Assembly (NCBI GenBank): GCA_023665805.1
Contig: JAMPDJ010000009.1
Span: 1 to 64,000, forward strand
Direction of reading: 5' to 3'
DNA: 64,000 bases
Origin: Bacteroides sp.
GTDB lineage: Bacteria; Bacteroidota; Bacteroidia; Bacteroidales; Bacteroidaceae
The notes under the pieces are model-generated. The model saw only the letters and a list, made by a program, of their open reading frames with translations, had not been told where the DNA came from and searched no databases. Below, piece after piece: positions 37,078 through 45,591 of this stretch (the first letter of the stretch is position 1; every line of letters begins with the position of its first letter). The position numbers and the translations under genes were made by a program.

Positions 37078-37919
37078 GCCTCTGCGTCCTCCATTCCGAT
37101 TGTCTGTGCCGTAGGTTTTGACATGGCATACCACCACATCAGCCCTATGCACACGGCCGCGCATGCGGCTACCGTGCTCCACGCCATGGCATGGCCGCCG
37201 AGCATTTCGACCATACTGTAGGTGTGGATGTCATCTCCGAGAAGCCATACCTGGGCACAGGCTACTGAATTGTTGAGCACATGCAACAGGACAGGCAGGA
37301 ATATGTTGCCCGTCTTCCAATACAACATGCCCAGCAGCACACCCATGGCCGTGGCAAAGAACACTTGGGCAGGATTCATGTGTATGAGACCGAAGAGCAG
37401 CGCACTGACGAAGATGGACTCCGCCACTCCCCTGTTGTGGTGCAGCAGATGTCCCATGATGCCCCATCGGAACAGCATTTCCTCGCCTACAGGAGCCGCC
37501 AATGCTATGGCCGCCACGCCCCATGGAGTATCGCAGATAGCCATCATCTGTTCCTCCATAAGGTTGGGTATTGCCATCAACTCGGTCATCAGGTCCAGGG
37601 CCACGACACCAAACACGCATCCCAGCATGCCCCATAGATTTTGCTTCCAGGTGGACGACGAGGGGACGTATTGGCTGCGTGAATACTGTTTGCGGCGGAA
37701 TATAGCCAGGCAGGCAAGGCTTATGATCACGTCCGCGACAAACAGGCAGATGGCCATCAGCGAGGCATCGAACATCTGTTCCGGTGTGCCGTCCGCCGTA
37801 ATGCCATGGCCTTTTATGAGCTGTGCTATCAGCAGTGCCAGTCCTGCTGCGGCCTGCAACAGCAGCATCAGCAGGATGGCCAGCAGCGGTCGTTTCAATA
37901 CAACGAAAAATCTACCCAT
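37074..37919 (-). CDS. CPBP-family intramembrane metalloprotease
   Basis: 281 aa with eight or so hydrophobic segments. The family motifs are present: GEEMLFRWG (EExxxR), FGLIHMNP (FxxxH) and HVLNNS (HxxxN/D). These residues hold the catalytic metal within the membrane, as in Rce1/Abi proteins. Its substrate is unknown; relatives have roles in prenyl-protein processing, bacteriocin immunity or housekeeping. It is the first gene of an operon with the GNAT gene, served by a promoter at 37992-38023. Confidence 0.88.
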   Translation of the reverse strand: MGRFFVVLKRPLLAILLMLLLQAAAGLALLIAQLIKGHGITADGTPEQMFDASLMAICLFVADVIISLACLAIFRRKQYSRSQYVPSSSTWKQNLWGMLGCVFGVVALDLMTELMAIPNLMEEQMMAICDTPWGVAAIALAAPVGEEMLFRWGIMGHLLHHNRGVAESIFVSALLFGLIHMNPAQVFFATAMGVLLGMLYWKTGNIFLPVLLHVLNNSVACAQVWLLGDDIHTYSMVEMLGGHAMAWSTVAACAAVCIGLMWWYAMSKPTAQTIGMEDAEA

Positions 37920-37991
37920 ATTGTGTACATATTACGTGTCAAGGTTATTGTCGTAATGGGGTGTTGCTGATACACAAATCCCAACAAAGCA

Positions 37992-38060
37992 CAAAAGTAG
38001 ACATTTATTGAGAATAATGCAAAGAAATGTTGCGCAGTTTTGAGTAATTGCGTAATTTTG
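37992..38060. promoter_or_regulatory. Divergent promoters for CPBP and SpoU genes
   Basis: Minus strand: TTTG (38023-38020), 20 nt, TACTTTTG (37999-37992) for the CPBP gene, giving a leader of about 65 nt. Plus strand: GTTG (38029-38032), 20 nt, TAATTTTG (38053-38060), only 8 nt before the ATG at 38069, so that mRNA would be almost leaderless. Confidence 0.65.
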
Positions 38061-38068
38061 TATACCTT

Positions 38069-38896
38069 ATGCAAATATCAGAGACCATAACGAGCACGCA
38101 GAACCAGAGGATAAAGGCTCTCGTGCAATTGCAGCAGAAGTCGTCATGCCGTCGTTCGCAGCGGCTGTTTGTCGTGGAGGGACGGCGCGAGCTGGCACAC
38201 TGCATCTCGCGTGGATACGTGGTGGACACGTTGTTTCTGTGCCCGGACATCTTGCGTGCCGAAGGCGAATACGAGTCACTGATGGTCTCCATGCCGCGGT
38301 GCCGTGCCGTGCAGGTGTCCGCCAACGTCTATGAACGCATTGCCTACCGTGGAGGTACCGAGGGCGTGGTGGCCACAATGCACATGAAGGACCATGGTCT
38401 TGACACTCTGCCTGTTCCTGTCAGTGGGCATGCACCGTTGTACGTTGTGCTGGAAAGTGTTGAAAAGCCCGGCAACCTTGGTGCCATACTTCGCAGTGCC
38501 GATGCCGCCGGAGTGGATGCTCTGATAGTGTGCGACCCGTTGACGGACTTGTACAACCCAAATCTTATCCGCGCCTCGCTCGGCGGACTTTTCTCGGTTC
38601 CCACCGTTGCTTGCACCAGCGAGGAGTGCATACGATATCTGCATGATCATGGAGTACGTGTCCTCACGGCACAGCTTCAGGACTCCAGCCTTTATTACGA
38701 TACCGACATGACCCTTCCCACCGCCATTGTCATGGGCACGGAGTCCACAGGCCTGACCAGGCAGTGGCGCGAGGCTGCCGATGCTCATATCCGTATCCCG
38801 ATGCTCGGCATCCTGGACTCTCTGAACGTGTCGGTGTCTGCTGCCATACTGATGTTCGAGGCTGTGAGGCAAAGGCAGGGGAATGGCGTAGGGTGA
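38069..38896 (+). CDS. TrmH/SpoU-family RNA methyltransferase
   Basis: 275 aa from the ATG at 38069; a TTG 21 nt upstream lies inside the promoter. An N-terminal substrate-binding domain (QNQRIKALVQLQQKSSCRRS, RLFVVEGRRELAHC) precedes the SPOUT domain with LESVEKPGNLGAILRSADAA (motif 1), IVMGTESTGLTRQW (motif 2) and IPMLGILDSLNVSVSAAILM (motif 3). Two-domain proteins of this type methylate ribose 2'-OH in 23S rRNA or tRNA; the target is not evident. Promoter spacing suggests a very short leader. Confidence 0.9.
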   Translation: MQISETITSTQNQRIKALVQLQQKSSCRRSQRLFVVEGRRELAHCISRGYVVDTLFLCPDILRAEGEYESLMVSMPRCRAVQVSANVYERIAYRGGTEGVVATMHMKDHGLDTLPVPVSGHAPLYVVLESVEKPGNLGAILRSADAAGVDALIVCDPLTDLYNPNLIRASLGGLFSVPTVACTSEECIRYLHDHGVRVLTAQLQDSSLYYDTDMTLPTAIVMGTESTGLTRQWREAADAHIRIPMLGILDSLNVSVSAAILMFEAVRQRQGNGVG

Positions 38897-38945
38897 CGGG
38901 TGTATCACCCTTATCATATATATAAGGTAGGATGGTCTGTAGGGC

Positions 38946-39384
38946 ACATTCAACTGGTGGTGCGACGTTCAGCCTGAGGGCGCGTTCGACGTATTGGGCT
39001 TGTGGGCCTTGGTGATGCTTTGCGCCTGCCGTAGTTTTTGGAGACGTTGGACGAGAAAGACCGCCTGCAAATGCCCGTGTGGAGAACGTTCCGCTGCTAT
39101 GCCTCCGTGGTGCGCAACCGCCCGTATCTGATGATGAACCTGTTCAAGGATTCACCTCGGTGGAGCACCTTCGTGCTGATGGCGATGGCGGTGCTCAGTT
39201 TGTCGGCATTGTTGCTGGCGTGGCCGTTCGCCATGTTCGAGGTGTTCATCTTCCTCATGCTTTTCTGCGTTGGCCTGCTGACACCGGCGACCATTACCCT
39301 CGCGCTGTGCACCATCACTGAAAACCGAGGCATGGCGGCTGCCCTGCTGGGAGCCGTGCCGTTTTTGTTGGGTAAGAATCCTCA
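38946..39384 (+). pseudogene. Decayed Bcr/CflA-type MFS transporter remnant
   Basis: The pieces read as parts of one drug-resistance transporter of the major facilitator superfamily, in two frames. GAFDVLGLWALVMLCACRSF occupies one frame; then from about 39035 a different frame gives ETLDEKDRLQMPVWRTFRCY and NRPYLMM. The typical next helices are missing: after MMNLFKDS the reading jumps to a late helix (FVLMAMAVLSLSALLLAWPF) and ends ITENRGMAAALLGAVPFLLG. So there is a frameshift, an internal deletion, no N-terminal half and no C-terminus. The 3' end is cut off directly at repeat array C. Confidence 0.65.
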
Positions 39385-39393
39385 GTTTTCAAC

Positions 39394-39547
39394 TATAGTA
39401 TTGTCGGCACCTTGACAATACTGTTGTCAAGGGTGCGATGATACTATTGTCAAGGTGCCGACAATACGGGAACTAAATCTGATTGCCACGGTGATGCCCT
39501 TTTGCCGAGACTGCAATGTAGTGCGCCTCCTTGGGATAAGGGCATGC
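39394..39547 (-). repeat. Dispersed 23-bp palindromic repeat array, copy C
   Basis: Oriented on the minus strand: anchor GCATGCCC (39547-39540), leader with GATTTAGTTCCCG, then TATTGTCGGCACCTTGAC and 23-bp units with cores ACAATAGTATC, ACAACAGTATTGT and ACAATACTATAGT. It contains a perfect 22-bp inverted repeat, 39399-39420 against 39445-39466, separated by 24 bp. The anchor-to-TTGTC distance is about 77 bp, one repeat period more than the roughly 53-54 bp of the other copies. Confidence 0.8.
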
Positions 39548-39554
39548 AAAACGC

Positions 39555-39603
39555 AAAGAGGACGGTCGAATGTTTCTATGTAAACATCTCAACCGTCCTC
39601 TTT
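39555..39603. terminator. Bidirectional terminator beside restriction-modification genes
   Basis: AAAGAGGACGGT (39555-39566) pairs with ACCGTCCTCTTT (39592-39603); an inner ATGTTT/AAACAT pair extends the stem. It closes the minus-strand methylase transcript and anything arriving from the left. Confidence 0.75.
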
Positions 39604-39700
39604 GTACCTCTAATCGTGCCGTATTAGAACCAATTTTGGCCGATTTGGATAGGTTGTGGGAAATGCGTCACTGGATTCCAAACCCAGGAAAACCAATTAA

Positions 39701-41293
39701 TCATCCAAACAAGGATAATTGAGTATAAGTTTTCTGTTCAGGATTAACATAAGTTGCGGAAATATCGAATAATTGATGTACAATACGATTTATTTCACTT
39801 AGATTAAAACATCTATACGCAGATATTAATTGCGCTTTTATATCTGAATTAATTTCGCAAATATGTGGAATTCTTAATTTGCGTATGACCTGACTCTGCC
39901 ATCTGGGAAAACCTCCATTCATTTTATTTGAGAGGTTTAATAACTGTTCCTTGACAGCATCAGACATTAAAATTGCCGCAAGCAAAAGCAATTGTTCTTT
40001 ATCCTCATAATTAGATGTTATGTAATAGATGTTATGAGAAGGATAATAATTACCATTATCTATAAAAATGTAAGAATTTGCTGAGATGTCAGGTAGTAAT
40101 ATTTTTGACTTATGTTGTAAATCAGTTTTAACACGGTCTATCAAGGCATACCATTTCCGATTGTTCTTTACAATATGTCTCTGTTGCAATACAGTTCTAT
40201 ATTGTTCTAAATATGCTTTCGCCTTAGGATATTTGTTGATATCAATGAGACTTCCAAATTTATCATACGGATTAAGCAAATAAAGTCCGTTGTATTGAAA
40301 TTTATTTCCTGATAAGTCTTTAGCACATATAATCGGGAGAAGTAATTCCTCTTCAATCATACTCTTTAAGTCCTTAGAAATAAAAATACGGTCTGCACCC
40401 GTAGCGACACCAATACCTATGGAAAAATTTTGTTTCTCTATTGTGGGTAGGTCGGAATACTGGCTTTCCTGAAAAACAGAACTGAAATCTTTAGAATTAG
40501 AATACTTTTTTAATGTATAATATATACTATTATTTAAATCCCCAAGCTTGTCAACGCTAGCGAATTCGATAGCGTTTTGATTAACGTCATTTGTTATTAC
40601 CGATATTACAGGATAGGCAAGGACATTCTCTTCAAATGCGTTAAGTCTTTCCACGTCAATTATTTTCTCCAAATTAAATTTCCTGCAAATTAGATGACGC
40701 AGCTTTTTTCCATATTCATTCTTTAGCCATCTGTTTGAACATATAAAACAATGCTTACCAAATGGTTTTAAGCAATGAAGTGAGTGTTCATAAAAAATAA
40801 CATACAGATCACATCGATAATGAAATGTCTTAAATTTAAACTTGTAAATATCTCTTGCATCCGTCGGAATATTCTCATACCTTACATAAGGTGGATTCCC
40901 AATGACAAAATCAAATTTGTTTTCCCAAGTTGAAAACAGGAAATCCTCGTTTCTTAAATTGCAAGGAGAAAAATCAGGCATGCGTTCCTTCAGTCGAGTA
41001 ATACAATCATCATACTTGTTACTATCTATTTCGCACCCAAATACACATTTCTGAAAAACTTCATTGGGATTAAAATTGTATTTTTTTGCGGACTCTATAA
41101 CCCTATGTTGTATTTCAAGAAGAAAATCCCCATATCCAAACGACGGCTCTAAAATACAATAGTGTGACAGGTTGATTTCAGAGGTGTAACCAACCGTATC
41201 TAACATAAACTTAACTACCTCATGAGAAGTAAACACATCCCCATGATTCAACCCGTTCGACCGAACTCCATATATTGAATTATTCGAATTCAT
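39701..41293 (-). CDS. N6-adenine DNA methyltransferase of a type II R-M system
   Basis: About 530 aa from the ATG at 41293; a TTG start at 41332 would add 13 residues. SAM-binding motif I is LEPSFGYGDFLLEI (about 50-65) and catalytic motif IV is NPPYVRYE (about 135), the NPPY form of N6-adenine methylases. The order of motifs and the long C-terminal target-recognition part (TaqI/Eco57I-like, with IGVATGADRIF) fit a gamma-class single-protein methylase. It overlaps the XhoI-type endonuclease gene by 14 bp. Given that partner it should methylate the adenine of CTCGAG. Strongly AT-rich against its neighbours, which points to recent transfer. Confidence 0.9.
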   Translation of the reverse strand: MNSNNSIYGVRSNGLNHGDVFTSHEVVKFMLDTVGYTSEINLSHYCILEPSFGYGDFLLEIQHRVIESAKKYNFNPNEVFQKCVFGCEIDSNKYDDCITRLKERMPDFSPCNLRNEDFLFSTWENKFDFVIGNPPYVRYENIPTDARDIYKFKFKTFHYRCDLYVIFYEHSLHCLKPFGKHCFICSNRWLKNEYGKKLRHLICRKFNLEKIIDVERLNAFEENVLAYPVISVITNDVNQNAIEFASVDKLGDLNNSIYYTLKKYSNSKDFSSVFQESQYSDLPTIEKQNFSIGIGVATGADRIFISKDLKSMIEEELLLPIICAKDLSGNKFQYNGLYLLNPYDKFGSLIDINKYPKAKAYLEQYRTVLQQRHIVKNNRKWYALIDRVKTDLQHKSKILLPDISANSYIFIDNGNYYPSHNIYYITSNYEDKEQLLLLAAILMSDAVKEQLLNLSNKMNGGFPRWQSQVIRKLRIPHICEINSDIKAQLISAYRCFNLSEINRIVHQLFDISATYVNPEQKTYTQLSLFG

Positions 41294-41984
41294 CCTTGCA
41301 TCCCAATAAGTATCCCTGTAAAGATTTGACAAATCGTTCGATTGAAATATCTTCTGTCACATTGCCGTATGTGGTAGAATCGGCCGTCCAGATTAGGCAA
41401 GATGAGGTATAAAGTCTTTCAGTCACCAATTTCTCGCACAAAATTCTATAGCGGTCAATATATGATGCGTCTTCAAATTCTGATCTAACTGGATAATGAT
41501 TTGTATAATTTCTAATCGGTGTTGTCGATTTAATATCACGCCCAATTAGCATAAGATAACCTACCCATGGGGTTCCATAAGTTGGGAATTGCTTCTCTCT
41601 ATATGCCGTCCAAAAATCTGTTGCATTCCCAATGGCTTCCTCTGTGCGATTATTAAAATTATTTCCATAAGAACCAATTTGAGATTTCAGCTCAATAATT
41701 GCAATAAGTTTTCCTTTAGGGCTGATAATAAGAAAATCCCAATCTTTAGAAGAACGGTAGTATCCTGGGATATGATTATTTTTGTCGTAAAGGCACGTTT
41801 CGGGAATACCGACCTCTATACAAGCGTCTTTTATAAGCGACAAAAAGCCATCTAACTGCTTGCCACCTACAACAGCTCCGCGGTTAGATGAATCTCCACT
41901 TTTTACCAACTGTTTCTTTTTAGTATTCCAAAAAGCTTTTATGGCCTTTTGTGTGTTTAATTCGATGTTGAATTTCTTTGCCAT
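41280..41984 (-). CDS. XhoI/PaeR7I-family type II restriction endonuclease
   Basis: 234 aa from the ATG at 41984 (MAKKFNIELNTQKAIKAFWN). The family-defining stretch is present: NHIPGYYRSSKDWDFLIISP, then LIAIIELKSQIGSYGNNFNN, then RTEEAIGNATDFWTAYREKQ. The D ... ExK residues (WDFLII and IELKSQ) form the nuclease site. Known members XhoI and PaeR7I cut C^TCGAG. It precedes its methylase with a 14-bp overlap and is AT-rich. CTCGAG occurs in the window at 11579, 29523, 53602 and 60301 at least, so the host would need the methylase. Confidence 0.93.
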   Translation of the reverse strand: MAKKFNIELNTQKAIKAFWNTKKKQLVKSGDSSNRGAVVGGKQLDGFLSLIKDACIEVGIPETCLYDKNNHIPGYYRSSKDWDFLIISPKGKLIAIIELKSQIGSYGNNFNNRTEEAIGNATDFWTAYREKQFPTYGTPWVGYLMLIGRDIKSTTPIRNYTNHYPVRSEFEDASYIDRYRILCEKLVTERLYTSSCLIWTADSTTYGNVTEDISIERFVKSLQGYLLGCKDEFE

Positions 41985-42100
41985 ATTGCAAAAATAATTA
42001 TTTAATTTCAATTGCCAAACATAGAACCGATTCTTATGACAATGTGCTTGAGCTTATCTACTAGTAGGCCAATGAGTTACAGAGCAATAGAAATAGAAAA

Positions 42101-42125
42101 GAGGACTCTCAAAACGAGAATCCTC
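42101..42125 (-). terminator. Terminator of tRNA-Leu
   Basis: GAGGACTCTC (42101-42110) and GAGAATCCTC (42116-42125) form a hairpin with one mismatch; the minus-strand tail is TTTTCTATTTCTATT. It starts 8 nt beyond the tRNA 3' end. Confidence 0.8.
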
Positions 42126-42132
42126 AATTCAG

Positions 42133-42214
42133 TACCCAGAGCCGGGGTCGAACCGGCACACCTTGCGGTATTGGTGTTTGAGACCAACGCGTCTACCTAT
42201 TCCGCCATCTGGGC
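42133..42214 (-). tRNA. tRNA-Leu (anticodon CAA)
   Basis: 82-nt class II tRNA on the minus strand. Acceptor GCCCAGA pairs with TCTGGGT (one G-U), discriminator A, CCA not encoded. D-arm GCG/CGC; anticodon arm TTGGT-CTCAAAC-ACCAA gives CAA; the long variable arm TACCGCAAGGTGT is typical of leucine tRNAs; T-arm GCCGG-TTCGACC-CCGGC. Its 3' end faces the AT-rich R-M genes. Confidence 0.95.
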
Positions 42215-42226
42215 CTAATGCGAGTG

Positions 42227-42258
42227 CAAAGGTATGTTTTTTTTTTGTAAAGGCCAAA
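42227..42258 (-). promoter_or_regulatory. tRNA-Leu promoter (TTTG-N20-TACCTTTG)
   Basis: Minus strand: TTTG (42258-42255), 20 nt, TACCTTTG (42234-42227), ending 13 nt before the tRNA 5' end. Confidence 0.75.
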
Positions 42259-42574
42259 TAAAATGGCGAAAATACGTTGCCGTTGCCATAAATTGTCCAA
42301 AATTGGTCGTTAGGATTCAAATGGCCTTGACCTTTTCGTCTATTTCTGCTATGAGCGTTTACGGCAAAGGCGCAAGCAGGCAGAATGCCGCTCAGGCGTA
42401 TGGCCATGGATATAGACAGTCATGTATGCGGAGTTATGGCTTGTTGGACTTGCCAGACGTATTCTGCCGATAGCGTGTCACTTTCTGAGTTTGCAGGACA
42501 TGTCAACGTAGTTGTTAAATGTCAGATAAACTATATAAATTTAACAGAATGATAAAAAAAGTGTTGCCGTTCCT

Positions 42575-42606
42575 TTGTACGAGTGCGCATATCTTTGTAT
42601 CTTTGG
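42575..42606 (+). promoter_or_regulatory. Promoter of porin-like gene (TTTG-N20-TATCTTTG)
   Basis: TTTG (42575-42578), 20 nt, TATCTTTG (42599-42606), with another TATCTTTG 8 nt earlier (42591-42598). The gene starts at 42619, so the leader is very short. The remaining part of 42259-42560 shows nothing I can identify. Confidence 0.65.
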
Positions 42607-42618
42607 TGTCGTAAATCC

Positions 42619-43710
42619 ATGAAAAGGACACTTATATTACTTGCAGTCGCCTGTGCTTGGGGCATGGGTGTGCGTGGTGCCGGGGCGGACTCGCTGTCGG
42701 TACACGGAGAGCGTTCCTATGAGGGACCTGAGATACGGAGATTCAGTGTGGAAACCCGCATGGGGTGGCAGATGCAGCGTAGCGCCGGAGTTACGGACGA
42801 CAATCGCACTGGATTCAGGGGAGAGTATATCAACATGTACCTGTTCGCGCGCCTTTACAAAGGCTTGTCCTTCAAGTGGCGGCAACGGTTGAATATCACA
42901 AATGAGCGCAATTTCTGGGATTCCACCGACTACATGATGATGCAGTACGAGCCGGACCGGCATTGGCGGATAGCTGCCGGCAAGCAGGTGGTGGCCATCG
43001 GCGGGTATGAATACGACCGTCCAGGCATAGATTTGTACTACAACAGCGAATACTGGAACAACATATCCTGCTATCAGCTGGGTGCCAGTGTGGCATATAC
43101 CTTCAACAGCGGAGATTGCCTGACGTTACAGTTCTGCAACAGCCCTTTTCGCAAAGCCATCGGCAGCAACAATACTTACGGTCTCTCGTTGATGTGGAAC
43201 GGCACTCACGGCTGTTGGGAAAGCATTTGGTCTTTGAATGCCTTTCAGTGCACCGGTGGACGGTGGATGAGCTACATGGCATTGGGCAACCGCTTCAATC
43301 TGATGTCAGGCGGACGCTTGTGGATGGAAGTTGATTATGTCAATCGTGCCAGCAGCCACCAAACCATTATGTTTAAGGACTGTAGCGTGGTGGCAGAGTT
43401 GAGCGGCCGTCCGCATCCCACAACACGTTTGTTTGCCAAATATACCTACGATACGAACCGTTCCGGCACAGATGCCGACCTGTGCGTGCTTGACGGCACG
43501 GAGATACATGGCATTAGCGGAGGCGTGGAATACGAGCCTTTCAGGCAATATCCCGATGTGTTGCGCCTGTACGGAACTGCGGGCTACGATATTGGAACCA
43601 ACTCTAATCCTGACGGTGTGCTGAAGGATGGACTCGTGTGCGTGAATGTGGGTGTCAAGCTCAATCTGGACATACTGCATGGCTTGCGTTGGGCCTTGAA
43701 AAGAAGATAG
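42619..43710 (+). CDS. Outer-membrane porin-like beta-barrel protein
   Basis: 363 aa from the ATG at 42619 (MKRTLILLAVACAWGMGVRG, signal peptide). Upstream in-frame codons fall in the promoter. The mature protein is an alternating pattern typical of transmembrane beta-strands, with many aromatic girdle residues (FKWRQRLNITNERNFWDSTD, WRIAAGKQVVAIGGYEYDRP, YNSEYWNNISCYQLGASVAY). It resembles phosphate-selective porin O/P-like proteins of Bacteroidales. Substrate unknown. It is followed after 42 nt by the CD0519-type membrane protein gene and may form a transport pair with it. Confidence 0.75.
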   Translation: MKRTLILLAVACAWGMGVRGAGADSLSVHGERSYEGPEIRRFSVETRMGWQMQRSAGVTDDNRTGFRGEYINMYLFARLYKGLSFKWRQRLNITNERNFWDSTDYMMMQYEPDRHWRIAAGKQVVAIGGYEYDRPGIDLYYNSEYWNNISCYQLGASVAYTFNSGDCLTLQFCNSPFRKAIGSNNTYGLSLMWNGTHGCWESIWSLNAFQCTGGRWMSYMALGNRFNLMSGGRLWMEVDYVNRASSHQTIMFKDCSVVAELSGRPHPTTRLFAKYTYDTNRSGTDADLCVLDGTEIHGISGGVEYEPFRQYPDVLRLYGTAGYDIGTNSNPDGVLKDGLVCVNVGVKLNLDILHGLRWALKRR

Positions 43711-43752
43711 CGATATACCTAACTTATATAAATATAACGATAGCTAAAGAAA

Positions 43753-45507
43753 ATGCTTAAGAAGATTCCAAATGGCATTCCATGCCTGATTATAATTCTT
43801 GTCATCTTTGGATACATGAGCTGTGTGATGGGACTGACTAACATGCTGAATACCATCATGCACACGGCACACGAGTTGTTGCTGAACACGGTGTTCTACA
43901 TCATGGGCATGTGCGTTATTACAGGTGCCTTGGGCAAGGTATTTGTAGAATTTGGCGTAGTAGACTTGTTGCAGCGCATATTGCGCCCCGTCATGCGTCC
44001 GGTGTTCAATATGCCGGGCGTGGCGTCGTTGGCGGCCGTCCTCACTTTCCTGAGCGACAATCCCGCCATCATTGCCTTGAGCCAGGACAAGGGCTTTGCC
44101 CGTTATTTCAAGAAGTACCAGCATGTGTCGCTTGTCAATTTCGGCACGGCATTCGGCATGGGGCTGCTGGTAATTGTTTTCATGGTGGGGCAGGGTTATT
44201 TTCTGGCTCCGTTCGTGGGGTTGTTCGGTGCCCTTTGCGGATGCGTGGTGGCCACCCGTCTGATGCAACACTTCACCCTGAAGGCATTCCCGGATTATCT
44301 GCACGAGGATGCAGTGGCGGTGACCAACTACAGTGGCGGTGAAGCCTTGCCGGATGTCAGTTTCCAACAGGAGGATGACGGCAAGAAAAGCGACCTGAGC
44401 CTGTTTGTCCGTGTACTCAATGCCCTGTTGGACGGTGGTCGTGATGGTGTCAACATAGGCATGGCCATCATACCAGGCGTGCTGATTATAAGCACGTTTG
44501 TGATGATGCTGACTTTCGGAGGCACAGCCGAGGGCATAGATACCGATGGAAACGACATCATAGTCTATACCGGCGGTGCCTTTCAAGGTACGCAGTTGTT
44601 GCCGTGGCTCGCAGGTAAAATCAGCTTTGTCTTTGAATGGCTCTTCGGTTTCACCGCACCGGAGTTGATAGCCTTTCCCATCACTGCCTTGGGAGCTGTG
44701 GGCGCTGCCTTGGGGTTGGTTCCGGAGTTCGCTTCCAAGGGCATAATCGATGGTAACGCCATAGCCGTGTTCACGGCCATAGGAATGTGCTGGAGCGGTT
44801 ATCTTAGTACGGATGCCGCCACTCTGGATTCCCTTGGATACCGTCCTTTGGTGCCAAAGGCTTTCCTCAGTTCGTTTATCGGAGGTATATGCGCCGGTAT
44901 AATCAGCCATTGGCTGTATGTCCTGATTTTGACAATGAGTGCGTGGTTTGCTCCTGCACCGGTGTGGAACGCCCAGGCTTCGGGAACATTGTGCAACATG
45001 CCGGAGAAGCCTCGGATAGAGCTTACCATGATGGATGACAGTACTTTCGTGGCAAAGGACTGGTTCGGATATAAGGACACTGATCTGAAGTTCCGCGTCA
45101 ATGCCCTGGATTCCACCATCACCGTCACCAACGCCTACGCGCGAAAGGGAGACCGTTTCTTCTTCGTCCGCATCAATGACAAGGCCCTGCAGGGCGAGGT
45201 AGCGTATGCCGCCCTGCATACGCTGTCGGGATACTCCTGCTACCGAGGCGATGCAGAGGGCGGCAATCTGTTTGTCTTTGCCTTCCTGTATGACGGTGCC
45301 CACCGCCCGTTGGACCGCGGATACTACGAACTGGTCTGGGGCACGGGCACAGCCCAGACCATGGAAGCCGAACAGTTCATCCTTCAGGAAATAGCCGCTG
45401 AGCAGGATAGCCTGCGTGCCGACTCCACGTATAAGACCATTGCGGACATCCTTCTGGAGGAAACTGATTCCGTCAAGATAGACACTATCAGTCTACAGGA
45501 AGAATAG
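43753..45507 (+). CDS. Nucleoside-recognition (CD0519/CD1768-type) membrane protein with C-terminal extension
   Basis: 584 aa. The first ~415 residues are polytopic with the Gate/nucleoside-recognition pattern, including VITGALGKVFVEFGVVDLLQ, TFLSDNPAIIALSQDKGFAR and SLVNFGTAFGMGLLVIVFMV. I recall this as the CD0519/CD1768 family of uncharacterised transporters. From about residue 415 an unusual soluble extension follows (IELTMMDDSTFVAKDWFGYK and WGTGTAQTMEAEQFILQEIA), beta-rich then acidic-helical. The direction of transport and the substrate are unknown. Likely operon with the porin-like gene. Confidence 0.78.
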   Translation: MLKKIPNGIPCLIIILVIFGYMSCVMGLTNMLNTIMHTAHELLLNTVFYIMGMCVITGALGKVFVEFGVVDLLQRILRPVMRPVFNMPGVASLAAVLTFLSDNPAIIALSQDKGFARYFKKYQHVSLVNFGTAFGMGLLVIVFMVGQGYFLAPFVGLFGALCGCVVATRLMQHFTLKAFPDYLHEDAVAVTNYSGGEALPDVSFQQEDDGKKSDLSLFVRVLNALLDGGRDGVNIGMAIIPGVLIISTFVMMLTFGGTAEGIDTDGNDIIVYTGGAFQGTQLLPWLAGKISFVFEWLFGFTAPELIAFPITALGAVGAALGLVPEFASKGIIDGNAIAVFTAIGMCWSGYLSTDAATLDSLGYRPLVPKAFLSSFIGGICAGIISHWLYVLILTMSAWFAPAPVWNAQASGTLCNMPEKPRIELTMMDDSTFVAKDWFGYKDTDLKFRVNALDSTITVTNAYARKGDRFFFVRINDKALQGEVAYAALHTLSGYSCYRGDAEGGNLFVFAFLYDGAHRPLDRGYYELVWGTGTAQTMEAEQFILQEIAAEQDSLRADSTYKTIADILLEETDSVKIDTISLQEE

Positions 45508-45591
45508 GCTGGAGAGATGCTGCGCAGGTCTGCTTTGGCCTTTGCGGGACAATCATATGGCCCATTGACAAACAAACTTTAATTATATATA

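Noticed and set aside
39555..42110. att-like direct repeat (AAAGAGGAC at both sides of the R-M genes)
   Set aside because: Only 9 bp long and inside two terminator hairpins; it does not include tRNA sequence, so it is not evidence for site-specific integration.
43744..45303. A 519-codon open frame on the minus strand
   Set aside because: It lies opposite the membrane transporter gene, whose plus-strand reading has clear helices and family motifs; the antisense product is histidine/glutamine-rich without any motif.
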